Source: a virus | DNA: 30,387 nt | Direction: 5' to 3' (one strand) | IMG/VR virus record: IMGVR_UViG_3300030380_005628 | Span: 3,024-33,410 of that record | Shown here: in pieces, positions 11,801 through 16,906 of the stretch | Layout: each line of letters opens with the position of its first letter | Numbering within the stretch: position 1 is the stretch's first letter | Notes under the pieces: model-generated | Databases searched by the model: none | What the model saw: the letters and a program-made list of their open reading frames with translations, nothing else | Told to the model about the DNA's origin: nothing | Made by a program: the position numbers and the translations under genes

Positions 11801-14800
11801 AAAACATTTGGACTTAATCATAAAGGTGCTCCAATCTTTGAAAAATATTTCGTAGGAAATGACAGCGACATTGTTAGCATTGATGCTAATACGATTAAGA
11901 TTCCAAATCACTTCTATGTTACTGGTGAAGCAATTCGATATGATAGAAATGGTGGAATTACATCATCTATTGGTATTGCAACTACAAGTTTTGCTGGACT
12001 TGGTAATACAGAATTCCTTCCAGTCAATCAAGATATATTTGTAATTAAAATTACTGATGAAACAATTAAACTTGCATCAACTGCAGAAAATGCTCTCAAG
12101 AGAATTCCCATTGCTATTGAACTTGAAAGTGTTGGTATTGGAACCTCTCACAGATTTGTAGCAACAAATCAAGATGCTAAGTGCTTACTTGCTATTGATA
12201 ATTTAATTCAATCACCTATAGTATCTACTGCTCAAACTCAAACTCTTGCAGATAGAGTATCGACTCTTGATACTACCATATCTGTGAGTGGCGTTACGTC
12301 ATTCTTTGGTGGAGATTTGATAAAAATGGGCAATGAAGTCATGAAGATCACTGGTATTGGTGTTGGTGGTACAAACATATTTACTGTTATCCGTGGTCAT
12401 GTTGGAAGTAATATTTCAGTGGGAGCAACTGGTGATATAATCACCAAAGTTGTAGGCAACTACATTATTAATGATAATGTTCTGAACTTCGTTGAACCCC
12501 CATTTGGTGGTCAACCAATTGGAAGTGTTACTAACAGGCCAGACGAAAGAGATTGGACTGGTATTACAACTGGTTCTACTTTCCAGGGAAGAATGTTTAT
12601 GAGATCTGGAACACCAGACACAACGGAAGACACTTATTCCGGAAACGTACTATTCGATAGTCTTTCTGATCAATTTGATGGTACAACTCCAACCTATGTT
12701 CTTACCTCTGCAGGGTCATCTACAATTTCGGGTATATCTTCCGGAAATGGAATTATCTTAGTCAATGATATTTTCCAAGAACCTGGAAATAGTTCAGACT
12801 ATACTATGGGAGAGAGTGCTGGTATTACGACCATTACATTTACCGGAACAGCATCATCAACAACAACTGATGCTAATACTGCCGGTCTTCCTCTTGGTGG
12901 AGTTTTACTTTCAGTAGGGTCTACAGCAGGGTTGGGATATCAACCTTTAGTTTCTGCAGGTGCAACTGTCAGTGTTTCTGGACTTGGAACTATTTCATTG
13001 GTTAGTGTAGGAAATACTGGATCTGGATATAGAGCACCAAATAAGTATGAATTCCTTGCAAATATTGCATCTCCGGTTGGAGTGGGATCAACTGAAATTT
13101 ACATAGAAAATACTGGAAGTGTTCTAAATCTGGTTAGTATCCTAAACAGTGGATCTAATTGCACAATTGGTGTCGGAACCGATTTTACACCGGTTACAAT
13201 TGTTTCCGCCGCATCTACTTTTGTTAGAATTGGAACTGGAAATACAATTTCTACTGCAATTTCTCAAGGAACTAAAACTAAAATTATTATTAATAATCCT
13301 CAAATTGGATTTGTAAATGTAAGTGTTGGTGAAAGTGCAACGGGAATTTCCACAATGACGCATGTTGGTTTTGCGACTATCATGACGGGAACTGGTAATA
13401 TCTCAACTTCAGTTACAATAACAAATCCAGGTTCTGGATATACCACTCTGATTAAACCATTTGCAGAAATTGATGATCCACTTTCCTACTCAAATATTCC
13501 ATTAAATTATGTTGGAACTGCTCAATCTGGACTGAATGCAACTGTAGATATTGTTGTTGGTAATGGGTCAAGTATTATTGATTTCTCAATTAATAATACA
13601 GGTGTTGGTTATGCTCCTGGAGAAATTCTTACTATTCCAATTGGTGGTTTGGCTGGAATTCCTACTTCGGGAACATTTAGTAGATTTGAATTGGATGTTC
13701 AAAAAGTATTCTCTGATGAATTTACTGGTTGGACAATTGGAACTTTACAAACTCTTGATGACCCATCTATCAATTTTGATGGTAGCACCAAAGCATTTAA
13801 TATTACTCTTGGTGGTAATCAAATTTCAATTAGATCCAATAGAGGATCTAAGATTGATGTAGAACAAGTTCTTATAGTGTTTATTAATGATATTTTACAA
13901 GAACCTGGTCAAGGTTATCAATTCCCAGGCGGTAGTGTTATTACTTTCGCTGAAGCACCAAAACCTGGTGATTCATGTAAGATTATTTTCTATAAGGGAA
14001 GTGGAGATGATCAAGATGTTATCTTGAGGGAAATTATTGAAACTGTGAAGAAAGGTGATGAAGTTACCCTTGGATATGATCCAAGTCGTGGCCAAGATAA
14101 GTTCTTACAAGAAAATGCAAGGACTGTAACAGCAGTTAATACGACTGACCAAGTTCAAACATTCCCATATTTTGGTCCAGGTAATACTGCAGATGAAACA
14201 TTGTTTAGACCACTTGTATGGTGTAGACAAACTGAGGACAAAATTATTGATGAAAAACGTGTCTCTAAAGATAGGGAACTATATGAACCACTTATCTATC
14301 CATATGCATATATAACAAAATCTGTTGGTATTGGTTCCACTCACATATATGTTGATAGAGTGAGACCACTATTCAATGGAAGAAATGAAAATGACACTAG
14401 TCTTTTATTCCAGAACAAAGTTAAATTTGTTTCTCAAGTCGTACAAGTAGGAGCATCTGCTACTGCAATTGTAAGTGCTGCAGGAACTGTATCATCTCTT
14501 GTTATATCCGATGGTGGTTCTGGATATCTATCTGCCCCTACTGTTAGTATTGCTGGAACCGCACAGCAAGATGCCACATTGGGATTAACCACTGCTACTG
14601 CTACTGCAACTATTAATGCAGCAGGAGCTGTTTCATCTTTAACTCTAACTAATGTTGGAACTGGTTATACATTTGACAAACCACCAGGTGTTCTGATTTC
14701 TTCTCCTGGATATAGTGAGGAAGAAAATTTAATCACAAACTTCCTTGGTGATTCTGGAATTATTGTTGGATTTGGAACAACGACTGTAAGTGGAGTTACC

Positions 14801-15316
14801 ACTCAATTTATCTTTGACCTTCATATTCCATATGGATCTAAGTTAAGAGAATCAACAATCGTTGGAACTGCGGTAACTCTGAGTTCTTTGAGTAAGAATG
14901 ATTACTTTATTGTTTCTAATTCTAATGTTGGATCTTTGACCACTTCCATTACCTCAATTGATCATCAAGATGGTTCCACTGCTGGTATTGGTAAATCGTT
15001 TGTTGACAACGTATATGTTGTTCAAAATGCACATAACGTTGAAAGAAATATCATCGGAATTGGAGTTTCGGTATTCAGAAGAGTATTTGTAAATGTTGAT
15101 GATTCTTTCGCATTTGGAACTGCTGGAACTATCTCCACAACCACTCTCGCAGGTTATGGTGATTATAGTTGGGGTAAATTTGTAATGGCATCGAGAGCAG
15201 GATTAACCTCTCATATTGCATATACATCTGATGGGATAATCGGAATTAATACCTCTATGAGGGTTGAAAGATCTCAACAATTGAAGTCCAAAAATTATAT
15301 CCCATCCAATACATAA
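2837..15316 (+). CDS. Giant modular baseplate/virion protein with YHYH-like domain (gene 7 position)
   Basis: One uninterrupted frame of 4159 residues fills about 40% of the window. The N-terminus (residues 1-60, with EEFPLISEFLKQYY and QGAPIDLIENIDRYIK) and the following region (FIKQSKDFYLSRGTDRSFEI) look like the conserved head of the large wedge protein found after gp6 in T4-like cyanophages. A YHYH-like domain spans about 1255-1400 (IIGWSYDGHPIYGPYGY at 1265-1281; NGRHCVTPDFPNGSYVYF at 1335-1352). The rest is built from recurring modules listed separately, and the C-terminus has a GDYSWGKF motif and ends LKSKNYIPSNT. I see no signal peptide, membrane segment or enzyme signature. Its position between gp6 and gp8 suggests the role of T4 gp7, the wedge organiser (1032 residues in T4), but there is no direct sequence match. 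ATG 2837 lacks a clear Shine-Dalgarno site. Similar proteins are sometimes labelled VrlC-like or YHYH domain proteins. Confidence 0.85.
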   Translation: MSEKRVQFNNIVQNQLPSYVREEFPLISEFLKQYYQAQEYQGAPIDLIENIDRYIKLDNTTNLTYSTTLLEDISFNDSTIKVDLAVSPTGTKGFPDTYGLIQINDEIITYTGKTNSSFTGCVRGFVGITSYIPQGNNDNLEFTSTSSQEHEKGDEIKNLSCLFLKEFLKKTKKQYLPLLDERSLSEDLNQNLFIKQSKDFYLSRGTDRSFEILFRALYNEDVTVVKPRDFLFTPSNSDYRVTSDLVVESVVGNPLDLEQATLFQDAYGYNSNITKAYAPITGVEKLQQVGSGKSFYKFSLDAGYDRDVIVDGIIYGAFSVHPKTKLIGQVGSGVSILNVDSTVGFGTTGELSVTYNDTTTGIVSYTSKTLTEFLNCTNVTGTIVDGEDVGINTYAFGRSSKNQNEVIRVKINSVLSNVEIPDNTKEYRDGDSARIRTLGKDKTDSIFKNWFYNYSTTHRVELVKLIDSSDSSYELKLFKDHYFKVNDTVVLTDNSGNRKDSVIYQVTSPSSISVKGQGNLDSNRSYTLKRNILRGNATNFASAGLSQANVQAVFDGDENFLVTSPSIPSYFTAALNTDDRSTTFSETVPAGTEVEISRLGKHSFYTGDPVYYSGEVITEKFIADDNTIQTRTGRGTSLGANFPDGLYFVKRVSDTTVKFAKSRSDLFNNRFVEVESETKVINNKVTPYEFKDKTLKSQKIVREIPKRAQHTGKLTPTKPGFTGVLINGVEILNYKGNDVINYGKIEEIEVLSPGQNFDIIDPPLVLIEDSVGTGATGNAAVLGNLNQIRVIDPGFDYTETPVITITGGNGSGASAQPNMKLINHSVSFFAEPASNRVGLGATVSTIGFGTFHKFRNTEQVIYRTNGQDGIGGLTTDAKYHVSVEDNETVKLFNTVGDVLAGINTIVLTSFGNGSHSLQSVNKKSVVESISVISGGSGYENKKRSVAIAGVSTSQNTITIKNHDYLSGEKVKYTAGTSTIEGLSDGSEYYVIKLDDDNFRLANIGLTTSSRTFFYDTNQFVELKSTGAGTHSFNYPEISVTIAGPIGISSIGEETFQAQLQPIFRGQVTSVNLSNNGVGYGSSEVLNLDRPPSVTLVPGTEAQMQPIINDGKLQEVLVINSGRRFNSPPDLVLEGEGVGAVIVPILTDGTITSVKVLESGTGYNQLTTTISVVFPGSGATLKAKLQNWRVNLTQKYLSSWKDDDGVITNGVNEDFELQYAHIYAPRKLRQLIYSVDQDGKVLYGETDLKINVNTRQEEPSIQHSPIIGWSYDGHPIYGPYGYSTRSGGAVTQMKSGYVEDAPKENRPPLTIWPSGFFIEDFTYKNLPDEDVLDENNGRHCVTPDFPNGSYVYFATIDTVADTQSPYAGFRRPVFPYLVGENFHAKPNEFNFAKTSNQDNYNFNASGYVKNTTPFNYFDGNERYEYLSLPNDLKQSVEITNTKKGSIQSVGILTGGDNYKVNDPIVFNESNTGGTGVSARVSRVLGRPVESVSLATSSVSNVEFYPDGKGKYLLFADNPHQFQNSDIITISGVSTTSTDLEGIYSAGIGTNVYTLTGVGTTAVETGTVAQTGVTTFFNVSGNLNYPNIRENDILQIGTEQVKVLNVDNRQSRLRVLRSFNGVVGVSHTVGTGATVTQRKISISAGFKTDFAYKLNRQIYFNPSETVGLGSTAGVGIGSTIFFSNPGTGATSSIIPTKTLLIRDHDLNTGDLVTYSANGGSGIIVQDETNVGVGTTLADGTQLFVAKVTDYLIGLSTVRVGLGTTGTFVGVGTTASTTLAFLSVGSGVVHSLKTNYDVITGNVSRNRVTVSTGQSHEVVINHDIFLDINPGVSSAFNIRYNDFNRKVIVDPQSYTSTGINTSTGVITITNHQFTKGQKIVYTSGDVAEGLVNEKIYYIGIIDNNRFKLTETYDDAIRKIPAGVGIASTGGGGTINPINPPLKLYKNSTVDFILTDSSLSYTQQATNYSAFEFNLYADKNFTNIYTGKVSDGKNYDVTKTGRPGIDGTAKVSLVVNENTPDELYYRLDPVYESDLPTTKSEVNVDGDVLQNNTIEIKKSLYNGKHKVSTASTNFFEFTIGITPEKSSYISSTSAAIINYETDCTHTKGPISQLEIISGGKAYYSLPGITTVSSVNGTGAILEVDSNTIGQINKTRIKDIGFDFPVDKTLKPSITLPNIIKIESLKSFESIGITSSGRGYSTAPKLLIFDGKTKERVTDIDLKYDLGDEKVTILKNTKGISNTLPTIIPTANTNGVGISTIGFNTTTNQVTVTLAVGFSTAESFPIAVGDKVLVENISVGVGSTGRGFNSSGYNFKLFPIIDVDPNIGGVGATVSYSLEGLFDSSRGEFVGEFDKFNSGGRIIPEKLFPTFDIALKDNNFIDGEVVESDTTSGIVESWDRKTGDLRVSTDRDFLINEVIRGTASKTQGIASSITTFESSVDTGSSSKVLKGSRTDSGFLNANMQRVQDSFYYQNFSYSLRSRVDYDTWNDVVSTTNHTAGFKKFADYQLETPASFSEVTSNSMAVGLSTELSYFTVVNDLYGVADLNCVYNFDIVAENSLDIAGSVYSDEVIFASRILQDYFESFGNRAVQIDDMSGLFNSNPRTSRFALIDSFNINNSRAMKYFIYFKDERFIGERQFNIVTMVQDGTFAYMNQYARTDTVGELGSFDMTISGNNGSLQFFPIKPDVNDYQVVNIAYHLDDNVTGVGSTVSFDNVVEIQTDSVDCTSGRTTIVSVANTIRSMKIYSCLSDLTNNEYQYDELNVVHDGSEIYVSEFGRLTTNGTGPFVGTGFGTFYPFFDGSTIKIDFIPVAGAAVTANTMQIGITSESIVGFGTTEMKHAFLDAQTTTIAASGSPGITTVASYLPEYDAAYFMVQISDTGSNHNHHEMREMLVLDDFSSTDVESTTYIQEFGMVETETTLPYVTGLGTFGARVNSANGVSLTFTPNPGIGVTVKTFMNALRIEDDSKDQIDFDNGLIVSHYARYEGRQNAVRKTFGLNHKGAPIFEKYFVGNDSDIVSIDANTIKIPNHFYVTGEAIRYDRNGGITSSIGIATTSFAGLGNTEFLPVNQDIFVIKITDETIKLASTAENALKRIPIAIELESVGIGTSHRFVATNQDAKCLLAIDNLIQSPIVSTAQTQTLADRVSTLDTTISVSGVTSFFGGDLIKMGNEVMKITGIGVGGTNIFTVIRGHVGSNISVGATGDIITKVVGNYIINDNVLNFVEPPFGGQPIGSVTNRPDERDWTGITTGSTFQGRMFMRSGTPDTTEDTYSGNVLFDSLSDQFDGTTPTYVLTSAGSSTISGISSGNGIILVNDIFQEPGNSSDYTMGESAGITTITFTGTASSTTTDANTAGLPLGGVLLSVGSTAGLGYQPLVSAGATVSVSGLGTISLVSVGNTGSGYRAPNKYEFLANIASPVGVGSTEIYIENTGSVLNLVSILNSGSNCTIGVGTDFTPVTIVSAASTFVRIGTGNTISTAISQGTKTKIIINNPQIGFVNVSVGESATGISTMTHVGFATIMTGTGNISTSVTITNPGSGYTTLIKPFAEIDDPLSYSNIPLNYVGTAQSGLNATVDIVVGNGSSIIDFSINNTGVGYAPGEILTIPIGGLAGIPTSGTFSRFELDVQKVFSDEFTGWTIGTLQTLDDPSINFDGSTKAFNITLGGNQISIRSNRGSKIDVEQVLIVFINDILQEPGQGYQFPGGSVITFAEAPKPGDSCKIIFYKGSGDDQDVILREIIETVKKGDEVTLGYDPSRGQDKFLQENARTVTAVNTTDQVQTFPYFGPGNTADETLFRPLVWCRQTEDKIIDEKRVSKDRELYEPLIYPYAYITKSVGIGSTHIYVDRVRPLFNGRNENDTSLLFQNKVKFVSQVVQVGASATAIVSAAGTVSSLVISDGGSGYLSAPTVSIAGTAQQDATLGLTTATATATINAAGAVSSLTLTNVGTGYTFDKPPGVLISSPGYSEEENLITNFLGDSGIIVGFGTTTVSGVTTQFIFDLHIPYGSKLRESTIVGTAVTLSSLSKNDYFIVSNSNVGSLTTSITSIDHQDGSTAGIGKSFVDNVYVVQNAHNVERNIIGIGVSVFRRVFVNVDDSFAFGTAGTISTTTLAGYGDYSWGKFVMASRAGLTSHIAYTSDGIIGINTSMRVERSQQLKSKNYIPSNT
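3036..3232 (+). repeat. 'RG' module, giant protein copy 1
   Basis: About 65 residues with the pattern L-x-I...TI-x-V...FP...GLI-x-INDEIITYTG...F-x-GC-x-RG. Related copies occur at about 7541-7745 and 12249-12452 in the same gene, at 23199-23447 in the DUF4815 gene and at 28316-28540 in gp15. Confidence 0.6.
4618..5757 (+). repeat. NH-xxx-TGE-xxxY modules 1-3 of the giant protein
   Basis: Three degenerate copies start near 4618 (GKHSFYTGDPVYYSG), 5376 (FHKFRNTEQVIYRTNG) and 5698 (TIKNHDYLSGEKVKYTAG). Each is followed by an L/D-G-x-x-YYV segment and a short strand ending in K/R-F/L-A. Further copies lie at 7916, 8414 and 11884. Confidence 0.55.
5083..6390 (+). repeat. GxGY module cluster in the giant protein
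   Basis: Several copies of a short motif, hydrophobic-x-V-x-x-x-G-x-G-Y followed by P-x-V-x-I and a Gly/Ala-rich turn, occur here. Examples are IRVIDPGFDYTETPVITITG, ISVISGGSGYENK, VNLSNNGVGYGSS, VLVINSGRRFNSPPDLVLEG and VKVLESGTGYNQL. It is probably a beta-rich repeat. Confidence 0.6.
6600..7040 (+). other. YHYH-like domain within the giant protein
   Basis: Residues about 1255-1400 carry the core of the YHYH family (Pfam PF14240): GWSYDGHPIYGPYGY, then NGRHCVTPDFPNGSYVYF about 60 residues later, with a FRRPVFPYLVG segment after it. The literal YHYH tetrapeptide that names the family is not seen upstream of it; the nearest candidate is LQYAHIYAPRKLRQ. The biochemical role of the family is unknown. 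Confidence 0.7.
10631..11717 (+). repeat. Three tandem degenerate domains in the giant protein
   Basis: Three consecutive domains of roughly 95-120 residues (about 10639-10921, 11001-11300 and 11352-11714) share a pattern: a hydrophobic MKYFIYF/AYFMVQIS strand, an acidic helix or loop, V-x-DG or VLDD, then Y-x-x-E/Q-F/Y-A/G, a GT/GS-F step, and F-x-P near the end. Aligned examples are YVSEFGRLTTNG with FGTFYPFF, and YIQEFGMVETET with LGTFGARV. Confidence 0.5.
12640..14010 (+). repeat. Pair of QEPG modules in the giant protein
   Basis: Two copies of a module of about 90 residues contain FD-x-x-S-x-FDG...G-I-x-V...NDI-F/L-QEPG...Y...IT-F. The QEPG strands begin at 12749 (GIILVNDIFQEPG) and 13868 (VLIVFINDILQEPGQGY). 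The second copy is more complete and is followed by APKPGDSCKIIFYKG. Motifs of this type are common in phage tail and fibre proteins. Confidence 0.55.
14450..14735 (+). repeat. GxGY module pair near the giant protein C-terminus
   Basis: Two neighbouring copies, SSLVISDGGSGYLSAPTVSI and SSLTLTNVGTGYTFDKPPGV, are separated by an Ala/Thr-rich spacer (ATATATINAAG). They are the least diverged copies in this gene. Looser copies lie at about 12981-13650. Confidence 0.6.
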
Positions 15317-15322
15317 TAAATA
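15315..15322 (+). promoter_or_regulatory. T4-type late promoter motif before gp8
   Basis: AATAAATA begins inside the giant-gene stop codon (TAA 15314-15316) and ends 27 bases before ATG 15350. It probably starts a transcript covering gp8, the DUF4815 gene and the three small genes. Confidence 0.6.
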
Positions 15323-15349
15323 AAAAAAACTCCATTAAATTGGCACAAA

Positions 15350-16900
15350 ATGGCTGCAATTATAACTGATCAAATTAGAATATTGAATGCAAAGAATTTT
15401 GTATCTGGAGTTAGTTCCAGTTCTAATTCATACTATTCTTTTATTGGTCTACCAAATCCATCAGACTATCAAAGTGACTGGGACTCAAATCCTCCCGCTC
15501 CTAAGGATAATTTTTCTGAAGAGAATGATTACTGGGATACCATGATCGCTCTGAAGAAAATAAATTCTTCCGATGTTCGGCAGGTAATTCCCAAGAGAAA
15601 TTGGGCTTCTGGCACCACTTATGACATGTATAGACATGATTATAGTGTGACCAAAACTGCGGCAGTTTCTGGTGCCACTAATCTTTATTCTGCATTTTAT
15701 TATGTAATGAATAGTGATTTCAAAGTTTATATTTGCCTTCAAAATGGGTCAGAACCAAACAATCCAAATGGTAAACCGTCACTTGATGAACCAACATTCA
15801 CAGATTTAGAACCAAGATCTGCTGGTTCTAGTGGTGATGGGTATATTTGGAAATATCTTTATACAATTAAACCTAATGAGGTTGTTAAATTTGAGTCTAC
15901 TGATTTTATACCAGTTCCTGCCAATTGGGAATCCTCAACTGATAACTCAGTTGTTAGAGATAATGCTGTAGACGGATCTATTAAAATTGTAACTGTAACT
16001 AACGCTGGAGTTGGTTTAGGAACTGCTAATCAAACTTATACGAGAGTTCCAATTGAAGGTGATGGTTCCGGAGCAGAGTGTACCGTAACTGTTGGTGCTG
16101 ATTCTAAAGTAAGTAGTGTAACAGTTTCAAATCAAGGATCTGGATATACTTTTGGAAGTTTGAATTTAATTTCTGGTGGAGTTCCAACCGGAACTACAAT
16201 TCCCACTTTTGATGTGATCATGTCTCCTCAGGGTGGACATGGAAAAGATATTTACAGAGAACTTGGAGCATTCAATGTTCTGCTATATTCTAGAATTGAA
16301 AATGATAATGAGAATCCAGATTTTGTAACTGGTAATCAAATTGCAAGAGTTGGTGTTGTAGAAAATCCCGAAGTATCGACTGGGACAATTTTAAGTTCAG
16401 ATAAAGCAAGTGCTCTTAATGCACTAAGACTGACTGGAACAGGATATAGTTCTGCTTCATTTACTGCAGATGCATACTTTACTCAAACAGTTGCTACTGG
16501 CACTACTGCAGTTGGTAGAGTTGTAAATTATGATGCAACAACAGGAGTTTTAAAATATTGGCAAGATAGATCTCTTGCAGGATTTAACACCGTTGGAACT
16601 GCTTTGACAAATCCAACATATGGTTTTGGTATAGAATCATTTACTGCTTCACCGTCACCAGGTGGAAGTTTAACTATTGTTCCATCAAGCGGATCTAATT
16701 TAGCAATTGATACTTCCTTTACTGGTATCTCAACCATAATAAATAATAAAACATATTATCTTGGTCAGTCATTTACCAGTGGAGTTGCAGGTCCTGAAGT
16801 TAAAAAACATGCAGGAAATATTATCTACGTTGATAACAGACCTTCAATTACCAGATCATCTAACCAAAAAGAAGATATCAAAATCATTTTGCAGTTCTAA
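15350..16900 (+). CDS. 8: Baseplate wedge subunit gp8
   Basis: This 516-residue protein matches T4 gp8 (334 residues), a wedge protein that binds gp7 and gp10 in the baseplate periphery. Recognisable conserved pieces are VIPKRNW at residues 79-85 (T4 has VIPRRDW), GDGYIWKYLYTI at 162-173 (T4 GDGYVWEYLFEI), and the C-terminal NIIYVDNRPSI at 490-500 followed by a strand ending in LQF. The extra length lies in the middle: residues about 208-285 carry two GxGY-type modules, and about 370-420 carry an SGA-type module. This suggests insertion of shared phage modules into a conserved gp8 core. Its location straight after the gene 7 position and before the DUF4815 gene fits the wedge operon. Confidence 0.9.
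   Translation: MAAIITDQIRILNAKNFVSGVSSSSNSYYSFIGLPNPSDYQSDWDSNPPAPKDNFSEENDYWDTMIALKKINSSDVRQVIPKRNWASGTTYDMYRHDYSVTKTAAVSGATNLYSAFYYVMNSDFKVYICLQNGSEPNNPNGKPSLDEPTFTDLEPRSAGSSGDGYIWKYLYTIKPNEVVKFESTDFIPVPANWESSTDNSVVRDNAVDGSIKIVTVTNAGVGLGTANQTYTRVPIEGDGSGAECTVTVGADSKVSSVTVSNQGSGYTFGSLNLISGGVPTGTTIPTFDVIMSPQGGHGKDIYRELGAFNVLLYSRIENDNENPDFVTGNQIARVGVVENPEVSTGTILSSDKASALNALRLTGTGYSSASFTADAYFTQTVATGTTAVGRVVNYDATTGVLKYWQDRSLAGFNTVGTALTNPTYGFGIESFTASPSPGGSLTIVPSSGSNLAIDTSFTGISTIINNKTYYLGQSFTSGVAGPEVKKHAGNIIYVDNRPSITRSSNQKEDIKIILQF
15973..16200 (+). repeat. GxGY modules inserted in gp8
   Basis: Two copies occur: IKIVTVTNAGVGLGTANQTY (degenerate) and VSSVTVSNQGSGYTFGSLN, joined by a GDGSGAECTVTV strand. 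T4 gp8 has no equivalent that I recall. Confidence 0.55.
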
Positions 16901-16906
16901 AGAATT

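Noticed and set aside
13551-13862. Hydrophobic-looking + strand frame inside the giant gene
   Set aside because: It is a +1 reading of the GxGY-rich sequence; the leucine and valine content comes from GTT and TTG out of frame.
16738-16745. ATAAATA motif inside gp8
   Set aside because: It is in a coding TIINNK stretch made of AT-rich codons, over 160 bases from the next start, unlike the five junction motifs.
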